From Acanthamoeba castellanii str. Neff (lineage: Eukaryota > Discosea > Longamoebia > Acanthamoebidae), in contig NW_004457503.1 in NCBI RefSeq assembly GCF_000313135.1, positions 33,046-97,045 of the forward strand: a DNA stretch of 64,000 nucleotides. Direction: 5' to 3'. Numbering within the stretch: position 1 is the stretch's first letter; the number at the start of each line of letters is the position of its first letter. The notes beneath the pieces were generated by a model. That model was not told the origin of the DNA, did not search any database, and saw nothing but the letters and a program-made list of their open reading frames with translations. Position numbers and translations under genes: made by a program. Of this stretch, positions 48,936 through 57,129 are shown one piece after another.

Positions 48936-51509
48936 CTAGAGGACATCAAGGAAGCGGTCGAGGGATGGAATGGCGGGCGCGAGACCCTTCATTGCGCGTG
49001 CCGTGAGGACCATGTCCTGCGCCAGGCCGGGGACAGTGGGGTCGCCCGGTACGACCTGCCAGTGATCAAAGACGCACTCTGGCGTGACCTGGCAGCGAGT
49101 GACATAGCGGATCTCGGTGGTGAAGCCAAAGGACTCTGCGACGGGCAGGTAGGCCTTCACGACTTGCTCTCGCGCGTCATGTGCGATGACGTGGCCTCGG
49201 CGCTTGAAGAGGACGGCGAAGATGGCGCTCGTGAGGGCGTCTGTGCACTGGCGTAGCTCGACCAGGTAGACGGGCTCCATGATGCGGGGCTCGGAGGTAA
49301 GCTCGCACGCGTAGATGACACGACGGGCGGTGGGGATGATCTGGCCGCCGCCACGGTGGATGGCGTCGGCGTGGAGGACGGCGTCGTGGATGTTGAACTG
49401 TATGCCCCGCATGCTCTCCCCACAGAGGACGCCCTCCTTGGTGGCCCACTGGAAGGCGGCGGTGAACGAGTCCTTGATCTCGTTCAGCTGCTGCTGCCCG
49501 TAGTCGGTGGCGTTGACCAGAGCGTTGGGGCCGGCAGTCTCGGGGCCAAAGCACCAGATCTTGCGTGCCTCGGAGACGTCCCAGTCGTACGTTTCGGTCA
49601 GCTCGCGGAGGCGGGTCTTGGCCGAGTTGAGATCCAGAGTGATCTCGCCATACTCGATCGCCTCGGACAGGCCATCGGCCAGTGGCTTCGCGGCGAGGTA
49701 GAGCCGATTGTGCCCGTTGGGCGACTTGGCCATGCACGTTCGATCGGACCTGGCCGTCACCGTCTCGCGGAGCGACACGACCGGCTCGCCCGTCCTGAGC
49801 TTGATGTCGGAGTCTGCAAAGTAGTCTCGCAGGTCGATGAGGCAGATCTCCAGGTGCAGCTCGCTAGACCCAGCGACGACGTGCTGACCCGACTCCTCAA
49901 AGTCGCACCGCACGCACGGGTCGGATCGGGCAAGGCGCTTGAGAGCTCTCACCAGGTGGGGCAGGTCTGCCGGGTTCGTGGGCTCGACCGTCACGCGCAC
50001 GACCGGCGATACGGAGAACTTGATGTCCCGCAGGCTGTGCGCCGTCTCCGCGGTGGTGATGGTGCCCGACCTGAACAGGTACGGATCGATGCCGATCAAG
50101 CCGATCAGGTTCCCGCACGGGCAGTCGTCGATGGCAGGCGGAGGCCCCTCCGCCGTAGCCACCATCACCATCTGCATGCGCTGGATGAGCTTGTCCACGA
50201 AGAGGTCCGGCCTGCCAAGCTGGTGTTTGGGGCTCATGATCCTGACCCTTTGCCCAGTCGCGACCCGACCAGAGAACACGCGGCCAAGGGCGTAGAGGCG
50301 ACCCCGTTGCGCGTCGTCAGCGCCATCAGAGGCGGCGGGGATCATCCTGGAGACGTAGATCATGAGCGGGCCATCGGGGTCGCAGTTGCGGATGGCGGTG
50401 GCGGCCTCATCGTCGAGCGGGCCCTCGTAGAGCACGTCAACGCGGTATCGCTGGGCCGCGACGGGCGAAGGCAGGTGGAGGACGACCATCTCGAGGAGCG
50501 CGTCGGCGATGGGGAGGAACTTCTGCATGACGCGGACGAGCAGCGGCTTGCCGACGAGGCCAGGCCGACGCTGGTTGTTCTCGAGGATCGAGAGGCCGAG
50601 CGATCCCAGCATCTTGTCCACCTTGTCCAGCTCGCCGGTCATGACGTGGTCGAACAGCGCGTAGATGGGCCTGAGCACGAACTGGCAGAAGGCGCGCGGG
50701 AGCGGCTTGCCCTCCTCCGTGAAGCCCGATCTGTTCCACCGCCTGGCCGTGGGGTCCCAGTAGCTCTCGCCCCAGAGCCGTGCCATCAGCTTCTCCTGCG
50801 GTACGCCAAATTTGATGGCGTACATTCGGGCGAACGTGCGCAGCGTGAAGCCCCAGCCGTGGAGGCCCGACGCGAAGGCGACGCCGCCTCGCTCGGGCTG
50901 GGCCTGCACGTCGCCGAGGGCCGTGTCGTGGTAGACGCACGACGAGGCGATGGCGTTGAACGAGTCGATCGCCCTGACGAACGTGCGGTAGAGCTCCTCG
51001 GGGTCGAGCTGGAGCTCGAGCAGCGCGCGGTCCATCTTGTTGATCACGAGCACGGGCCGGACGAGCTCGTTGAGCGCCCGGCCGAGCGTCGTGGAGGAGC
51101 TGCTCACGCACAAGCCCTCGACGCAATCGACCACATAGAGGGCGCCATCGCTCACGCGCAGCGCGGACGAGATCGAAGCCGACAGGGAATCCACGACGTA
51201 CTCGCCCGGCGAATCGATCAAATTGATCAAAAAATCTCGCGATTCAACTCCGGACGCGATCTCAACGTCATCGCGGAGTGCGTGGTGGAGCATTGCCCCG
51301 CCTCTGGCCGGGGATGGCCGCGCCCCATGCGGCTCATCGGGCGCAGCTGATGCCGACGTTCGCCGGGCGGTGACGCCAGCCGCGGTGGCCAGCGCGTTGG
51401 TGAGCGTGGCCTTGCCGTGGTCGACGTGGGCTATCACCGACACGTGCCGGATGTTGTGCCGTTTGTTGTTCAAGGTGGCGTAGATCTGCTCCACGGTGAA
51501 GTGCGCCAT
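48936..51509 (-). CDS. Intronless eEF2 paralogue with degenerate GTPase centre
   Basis: An 857-residue protein in one uninterrupted exon, full length for eEF2 and alignable throughout. The GTPase domain has departures: P-loop AHVDHGKATLT has Ala in place of the Mg-binding Ser; the switch I segment with its conserved Thr and the eEF2-kinase site is replaced by an unrelated Pro/Ala/Arg-rich stretch (residues about 40-75); and switch II DSPGHVDF reads DSPGEYVV, losing the catalytic His. NKMDRALLELQ and SGLHGW are kept. Domains II-V look normal: LPIADALLEMVVLHLPSP, EGQHVVAG-like SGQHVVAGSSELHLEI, WDVSEARKIWCFGP, and the diphthamide loop LHADAIHRGGGQIIPT including its His. The C-terminus is KGLAPAIPSLDRFLDVL. 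The intact frame argues against a dead retrocopy. Canonical elongation activity seems unlikely; a non-hydrolysing ribosome binder or regulator is possible. Source may be retroposition or transfer. Confidence 0.88.
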   Translation of the reverse strand: MAHFTVEQIYATLNNKRHNIRHVSVIAHVDHGKATLTNALATAAGVTARRTSASAAPDEPHGARPSPARGGAMLHHALRDDVEIASGVESRDFLINLIDSPGEYVVDSLSASISSALRVSDGALYVVDCVEGLCVSSSSTTLGRALNELVRPVLVINKMDRALLELQLDPEELYRTFVRAIDSFNAIASSCVYHDTALGDVQAQPERGGVAFASGLHGWGFTLRTFARMYAIKFGVPQEKLMARLWGESYWDPTARRWNRSGFTEEGKPLPRAFCQFVLRPIYALFDHVMTGELDKVDKMLGSLGLSILENNQRRPGLVGKPLLVRVMQKFLPIADALLEMVVLHLPSPVAAQRYRVDVLYEGPLDDEAATAIRNCDPDGPLMIYVSRMIPAASDGADDAQRGRLYALGRVFSGRVATGQRVRIMSPKHQLGRPDLFVDKLIQRMQMVMVATAEGPPPAIDDCPCGNLIGLIGIDPYLFRSGTITTAETAHSLRDIKFSVSPVVRVTVEPTNPADLPHLVRALKRLARSDPCVRCDFEESGQHVVAGSSELHLEICLIDLRDYFADSDIKLRTGEPVVSLRETVTARSDRTCMAKSPNGHNRLYLAAKPLADGLSEAIEYGEITLDLNSAKTRLRELTETYDWDVSEARKIWCFGPETAGPNALVNATDYGQQQLNEIKDSFTAAFQWATKEGVLCGESMRGIQFNIHDAVLHADAIHRGGGQIIPTARRVIYACELTSEPRIMEPVYLVELRQCTDALTSAIFAVLFKRRGHVIAHDAREQVVKAYLPVAESFGFTTEIRYVTRCQVTPECVFDHWQVVPGDPTVPGLAQDMVLTARAMKGLAPAIPSLDRFLDVL

Positions 51510-51747
51510 CTTCGCTCACACCGCGGAAGATGCAAATCCGACTACGAAGGCGAGGATGTGCTCTGTGGGCATACCCACAACGTCCAGGGACGTCAGGGAT
51601 CGTGCATCTACTACTCGACGCTTGCGCCGTTCAGTGCACAGGTAGTTCAGTGCATTAGGACAAGGCAGACAAAAACCGGGCAAAACCGTAGAATCCCAGT
51701 TTAGGCAAGGGCAACCGCTGGCTTGGGAAGACGTCGACGATCGCGTG

Positions 51748-52560
51748 ATGGCCCAACGCATCCGCGGCAACGATTCCGTCGTCGTCTTCCAGGTCATCGG
51801 TTTGGCAAACTACGGCGTCAAGTGCTCCATCGAGATCGCGAGCGCCGCCCAAGACCTCCGCAGCTTCATGTGCTACGAGACGCTGTGGATGGACCCGAAA
51901 GGCATCGAGACGTGGATGGGCTTGGTCAAGGCCATAATGACCCAGCCAGGTTGCGCAGAGCTGCATTGCGCGCTCGGCTTGGTCAGGGACAAGATACTGA
52001 AGGGCGAAAGAAAGCTCCCCGCGCGCAGGGAGGAGGAAGAAGAGGACGCGTACGGCTCAGATTACGAAGACCAAACATGGTGAACAAAAAGAAATGCACA
52101 TTGAGTTACTTTTGCCAGGGATGGGTGGACGACCAAGCGGGTGTGCCGTCAGCTCTCACGATGGGGGCTCGAAGAATACGCGGAATCAGCGCGGCCAAGA
52201 TCGACGGCCCGGCGATGATGGCATTGCACGAGGTCGACGCGCTGTGCTCACAACTCGGCATCGTCAGGATGGGCCATCGCAAGCGGCTCGCCATCGCCAT
52301 CAGCCACCTCGACGGCGACAACCTCAAGCGCGGGCACACGCGAGTTCCGCGCATGTGGTTGCGCGTTCTGCGCGTGCTCGAGAACATGCCGCCGCGTACG
52401 GGGGTGGTCATCGAGGTGCCCGACCGGTGTTGCGGGGTGTGTGGCGTGAGCATGCCGCCCGGCGTCGTCGACAAGACCGACCCGGCACTAAGTTTCGGCT
52501 GTGCGTCGTCCATCAAACGGAAAGACTGTGCCCGACGCATTGAGATTTGCAGAAATTTCA
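51748..52560 (+). pseudogene. SAM-domain gene with an apparent frameshift
   Basis: An ATG at 51748 opens a 111-codon frame (MAQRIRGNDSVVVFQVIG ... EDAYGSDYEDQTW) stopped by TGA at 52081. A 39-nt GT-AG segment (52080-52118) can be removed in phase, after which the same frame reads WTTKRVCRQLSRWGLEEYAE, the first helices of a SAM domain. The rest of the domain (AAKIDGPAMMALHEVDAL, LGIVRMGHRKRLAIAISHL) is in the next frame, so one base is missing or extra near 52180. The second frame continues through a Cys-containing stretch (DRCCGVCGVSMPPG) and without a stop into the first exon of the downstream dehydrogenase; its true end is unclear. The N-terminal domain is not recognised. Either a recently broken gene or a sequencing error. 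It diverges from the eEF2-like gene with 238 bp between starts. Confidence 0.5.
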
Positions 52561-52623
52561 AAACTGTTACAAAAATCTCAAACAAAATCAAATTAATTGC
52601 CACACGTTGGCATTCGCAGAGAA

Positions 52624-54420
52624 TGGAACAGGATGGCCGCAAGGGGGAGTGGGCGGTGGCAGACCGAGTGTGCCTTGTGACGGGTGCCAACGCCGGAATC
52701 GGCTACCACACGGCTCTCCGCCTTGCTGCCCTCGGCGCCCACGTAATCTGCGGTAACTGATTCAGCATTAAATAATCTTTAATGGATGTTAATTCTCATT
52801 TACTTTGTCTGCGATTCGAAGGCTGCCGTTCGAAGGCGCGAGGCGAGGAAGCGGTGGCTCGCATCAAGCAGGAGTCGGGCAGCGACCGAGTCGAACTGGG
52901 CCTGATGGACCTCTCGAGCCTCGAGTCCGTCCGAGCCTTCGCCGAGGGCTACGTACGCTCCGGTCGTCCCCTTCATGTGCTCATCCTCAACGCCGGCGTC
53001 ATGCCCATGCTCCCGCAGGCCCGCACCACCACCCCCGATGGCTTCGAACTGTACGCACTACACTACTACTTGCCCCGCTCGCAGGTGTGATGGGTGCGAT
53101 CTGACGGATGCGTGCGGCGGACACAGCTGCTTTGGTACCAACTACGTGGGCCACGTGGTGCTCACCCTGCTACTCTTGCCGGCGTTGAAGCGCGAGACGC
53201 CCTCCCGGGTGATCGCAGTGTCGTCCATCACGCACACGCTGGGTGCGAAACCGGCCTCCTCCCCTCCGATTCGCTGAGGTGGCCAGCCCTGGCGGCGGCG
53301 GCGGCGGCGCTGACTGACCGCGAACCAAATGCATGCAGGCCAGATGTTCATGGACGACCTGAACTTGGAGGGCAAGTACACTCATGACCGGGCCTACACG
53401 CAGTCCAAGTTTGCGATCGTGCTCTTCGGTACGCCTCCCGCGGGCTATGCCTTTTCAAAAAGCGTATACTCACGCGACCAAACACGCGCGCGTTCAGCCA
53501 ACGAGTTCACGCGCCGCTACGGCCACTTGGGCGTCTACGCCAACTCGGTGTGCCCTGGGTGCGCACACACTCTCATCTCCGTTCCGAGAGCGCCGCGCTC
53601 TTTGCCGCTTTCGTCTTTGACTGATGTCGGCTTGCATCGATGATTCTGCGCAGAATCGTGGCATCCGACATCCTCAAGGATAAGCCCTGGTGGCTGCGCA
53701 TCCCCGGCAAGGCCGTCATGCGTGCCATCGGCAAGAGCCCGTCGCAAGGTTTCGTTCCCAGCAGCGCTTCCTTCGTTTGTTTCTCTCTCTTGGGTGCAGT
53801 TGGCTGACCGGCCCGGGTACACTACTACTACTGCGTACAGGGGCGGACACGAGCGTGTTTGTGGCCACCTCGCCCGACCTGGAAAAGAAAGGTGCAAGCT
53901 GAGCTGAACATGTGGTGGTGGTGGTGGTGGTGGCGTAGATTGGTCGCTGACTACGTAGTCTGTGCAGGTGGATTGTTCTTCGAGCACGGCAAGCTATCCG
54001 AGGCCCATCCGTCCACTGACAACGAAGAGCTCGCGAAGGACCTATGGGAGGAGACCCTGCGGCTGCTTTCCGAGCGAAAGTTTCAGATGAGTGCGTCCTC
54101 CATGCCTCGACTAGTCCATCTCTGTTCTTTCGTTGGCTTGTGCGAACTCAGCACCACGTGGCTCCATAGGCGAAGCAAGGCGCGACGCTGCAGTTGTCAC
54201 CCAACGCAAGCCTGTCGGTCACGTCCGAGCGCCCAGACCGTCCAGGCATTGGATCGTCTACTACATGCGGATTTACGGCTCCGGTACGTACATCCGTCCC
54301 CTGCCTCACCTGTCGGCCGTAACTCACATCTTCCCCCCACGCGCAGTGTACGTGATTGTGGCGGTGGCTGTGCTGCTTGCTGTCTTGCTTGGCATTCTTG
54401 TAAGAGGGCGGTATGAATAA
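52624..54420 (+). CDS. Short-chain dehydrogenase/reductase with C-terminal membrane anchor
   Basis: NAD(P)-dependent oxidoreductase of the SDR superfamily, most like the retinol-dehydrogenase/WWOX group. About nine exons. Motifs in order: cofactor site VCLVTGANAGIGYHTALRL; CRSKARGEEAVARIKQE; acidic DLSSLESVRAFAE; LILNAGVM; NYVGHVVLTLLLLPAL; RVIAVSSITHTLG; and the catalytic AYTQSKFAIVLFANEF (Tyr-x3-Lys). After GGLFFEHGKLSEAHP and EETLRLLSERKFQM the last two exons add a basic linker (VTQRKPVGHVRAPRPSRHW) and a hydrophobic helix (VYVIVAVAVLLAVLLGILV) capped by RGRYE. This predicts a tail-anchored or C-terminally anchored enzyme. The substrate is unknown. The start ATG at 52624 gives MEQDGRKGEWAVADR. 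The stop TAA (54418-54420) overlaps an AATAAA polyadenylation signal. Confidence 0.88.
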
Positions 54421-54566
54421 ACTCGTACGAATTTCAGGGCACTTGAGCGGAAAATGAAGAGAGTGGCTCGGCCCAATGGGATCGTGGGCGCCCAGGAGAG
54501 AAAAGAGCACAGGACCGAACCGGACAAACGTGAAAAGATCTCTGATTTTGCCAAAGCAATTAAAAC

Positions 54567-54891
54567 ATGTCCAGCGCCCTCCACTCCGCCAGGCCCCTCG
54601 CCAACACTGTCATCAGGCGCAGCACTGAGAAGCTGTACGGTCAGCAGGCCCACATCGGCCGCGAGGTACATGTCCCTCAAGGAATTTTCCATCATCAATT
54701 GTCCGAATTGACGCTCACCCCCCCCTCCATTTATTACTACCGCGCAGGCCCAGCACCGTGTGATCTTCCTCAGGACCGGCCAGGACAAGTTCTTCTACGG
54801 CGTTGCTACTTCGGTTGCTGGCGCTGGTATCGCTACCCTGCTCTTCGGCGCCACCCGCCTCGCTACTGGCAACGGCAAGAGGGAAGAGTAA
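54567..54891 (+). CDS. Small single-helix protein, probably mitochondrial
   Basis: Two exons (54567-54665 and 54748-54891) give an 80-residue protein. The first exon is Ser/Arg/Ala-rich without acidic residues at the start (MSSALHSARPLANTVIRR), as in a mitochondrial presequence. The second has FLRTGQDKFFYGVATSVAGAGIATLLFGATRL, a single Gly/Ala-rich transmembrane helix, and ends NGKREE. Size and layout recall cytochrome c oxidase subunit VIIa and other small inner-membrane subunits, but the similarity is too weak for a firm name. Confidence 0.6.
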
Positions 54892-55005
54892 AACGCATTT
54901 TTCATCCATCCCCCTCTATCCATTCGTGTTTTCTTTTCACAATACACCCAACCCACCAATCATTGGCCCTGTGTGATTTTATTGTCTGGAGTTTATAATC
55001 GGCCT

Positions 55006-55933
55006 TCATCCCAGAATCCAGGCAGGGGGAGGGGGAAGGGCGGATGCCTTGCCGCACGCCGTTGTTGTGGTGGACTCGGAATCGTCTTTCTTCGCTTTCT
55101 TGGGTGTATGCCGTGCTTCGCCGTCCTTGTTCTCGGCTTCCTCTTCCTCTTCGGGCCGCTCCCGCTTGACGCCTGACTTCGCCTCTGCCTCCTCCTTCTC
55201 CTTGCCCTTCTCTTCCTTCTCCTCCTCTTCACTGTCGCCCTCTTCCTCCTCGTCTTCCGAGTCTGAATAGGCGAAGTCCCAGGAGGGGGCTGAAGGGGGC
55301 GGAGGCGGATTTGCTTGCCGATGCTCACGAGCAGCGCGGGCCTCCTGAAGGCCGACCTGCAGAGATGAGGCCACCTCCTCTTCGATGCTCTCGAGCGTTT
55401 GGTTGTAGGCCACCTCGTCGAACGGCGTTACAGCCTGCTTCTGCGCCACCCGCGAGTGTCGCTCGCCGATCCGGGCCAGCTCGCGCTCCTTCTCTTGCGC
55501 ATACCACTCAGCCAATCGCTTCTCGTTGTTGACGTGGCGCAATCGGCGTCCGTTCAGATCGCGGCACGCATCGAAGTTGGTCGTCTATGATGGCGGTTCG
55601 TGTCAGCAGCAATCGAGAAGGGTGTTTGGGGGGGGGGGTAGGTACCTTCTTCTGGCCAACTTTGGTGTTGCCGCCCCTGAGGAGCGAACCAAAACCTCCC
55701 TTACCACCCACCACGCGAAGGCCCACACGGAGAGGGGGCAGGCCGAGAGCCTGCTCCTCGGTGAAGCCGAATTCATCGGGCAGGTATCTTCCATTGCACG
55801 ATACGCGCAGCTCGCTCACGGGCACGCCTTCCCTGTCCTCGAAGGCCTGCTTGACCGAGGCCAAGGTGACATGTGTGGTAGGGAAAGAGAAGGAGAGGAG
55901 GCGTCCATCAATCGAAGAAACCAGGAGCTGCAT
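55006..55933 (-). CDS. SDE2: SDE2-like ubiquitin-fold splicing/genome-stability factor
   Basis: Two exons on the minus strand, about 55933-55648 and 55586-55006. The N-terminal ubiquitin-like fold ([15 protein letters not shown] ... [13 protein letters not shown]) ends in the GGKGG sequence at which Sde2 proteins are cleaved to release the active fragment beginning with Lys. The following [16 protein letters not shown] and [19 protein letters not shown] are the conserved Sde2 block, with the family's signature NFDACRDL. The C-terminal half is Glu/Lys-rich and acidic ([15 protein letters not shown]) and nuclear-like (TPKKAKKDD). In fission yeast Sde2 helps splice selected introns; in animals it also acts at replication forks. 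The gene converges with the small mitochondrial gene. Confidence 0.92.
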
Positions 55934-56093
55934 CTTCTTCTCACGGTTGTTTGTTTCTTTTCTTCCCTTTGCGACCTTTTCTTTTTGTTTCTTGCCCCAA
56001 GAGAAAAATTCTGGCTTTTTGGTGTTCGGACATAACTACAACTTCTTCTTGGGTGGGGTCTGGAGGCGAGAGCTCGGGTGTCTGGTTCAGGCC

Positions 56094-56958
56094 TTAGAGC
56101 ATCTCCTGCGACCGGCGGACGCACTGTTGCACCTTCTTCTTGAAGCCAGCCTTGTCCTCTCGCCATTGTTTCTGTTGTTGGAGAAGAGGGAGAGCCGGCC
56201 GGTGAGCGGCATTCTAACACTCAAGGCCAGCAGAGCGATTAGTAGAGGCGTGAGGATAAGCGGTACCGCGGCTTCGAGGTTGGCAGGCGACTCGTCGTTG
56301 GGGTCGGAAAGCATAGAGATAACGCTGATGAGGATGGTCTCAACAGTGTGAATGGGCGTCCACCGCTCGCTGGCCTTCTCGTAACCATACTCATCGTCGC
56401 CCTGCACACCGGAAAAAAGGGCAGCGACGAAGTGAGGCGTGCTCGATCTTTGTGCGGGTGCAGAAGAACGTACCGGAGGGTGTAGGATGGAGATGCAGAC
56501 CTTACCGTCGGCGTAGACTATCATAGCGGGCAGCGCAGTTAGAAGCGAACAGGTGGCAGGGCCAGGAAAACATACCATTAGGGTGCCAGATGGGCGTCAC
56601 AAACCTCATCACGGGAGGAAGATCGGGATACTCATTGGGGAACTCCAGGATGCAGTTGAAGAAGCCTCCCTCGCTGCATAAAAAGTGCAAAAGAACTCTG
56701 AGCACAGCAGCCTCATCGTTGAGGCGTGGATGGAGGGGAGGTACTAGAGGGTGTCAGTGGGACCCACGATCATGACTTCCCACTTCATGATGTTGTCATC
56801 TTCGAGACCAGCCGAGAAACCCTCCACAGGATTCTTCTGGAGCTCTGCGATGGACGTAGCCTGTTAGAATCGAGAATTTATAAAGAAATTGCACCAGCTT
56901 GAGACTCACCCTTAAGTTGCTTTCGCAGGAGGAGGGCAGCGCGTTTTCCATCGGCCAT
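56094..56958 (-). CDS. UBE2G1: Ubiquitin-conjugating enzyme E2 G1 type
   Basis: E2 enzyme of the Ubc7/UBE2G class, charging ubiquitin for ER-associated and nuclear quality-control ligases. Five exons on the minus strand. N-terminus MADGKRAALLLRKQLKELQK; then FSAGLEDDNIMKWEVMIVGP; YEGGFFNCILEFPNEYPDLP; MRFVTPIWHPNG; and the active-site region DGKVCISILHPPGDDEYGYE with catalytic Cys in KVCIS. The acidic-loop insertion (GDDEYGYEKASERW) is diagnostic for the G type. It closes with VETILISVISMLSDPNDES and KQWREDKAGFKKKVQQCVRR. Length, about 165-170 residues, is normal. The closest match by insertion sequence is UBE2G1 rather than UBE2G2. Confidence 0.93.
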
Positions 56959-57129
56959 GTTGTACAGAGGTAGAAGGAATGAAGAGATTGGGGTGGTGAT
57001 GCGTGTGGTGAGGTTCTTGATTCTTTATTCTTGGTGGCTGGCGCGGTGAAAAAAGAAAGTTGTTGCTGTCGACACCGAAGAAGCTTCTTCGTGAAGGCGA
57101 ACCAAGAACGTAATCACTCGCAAGAGCGT

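Noticed and set aside
49356..51350. 664-codon open frame on the plus strand opposite the eEF2-like gene
   Set aside because: It exactly shadows the GC-rich third-position pattern of the eEF2-like coding strand and its product has no recognisable domain; long antisense frames are expected here.
48936..51509. Reading the eEF2-like gene as the cell's main elongation factor
   Set aside because: The loss of the P-loop Ser, switch I Thr and switch II His is incompatible with canonical translocation, and eEF2 genes are normally highly conserved in exactly these places.
52077..52083. Bacterial or viral style ATGG/TGA overlap between two frames
   Set aside because: The overlap disappears once the 39-nt GT-AG segment is treated as an intron, after which the upstream frame continues into the SAM helices; a true overlapping gene pair is not needed.
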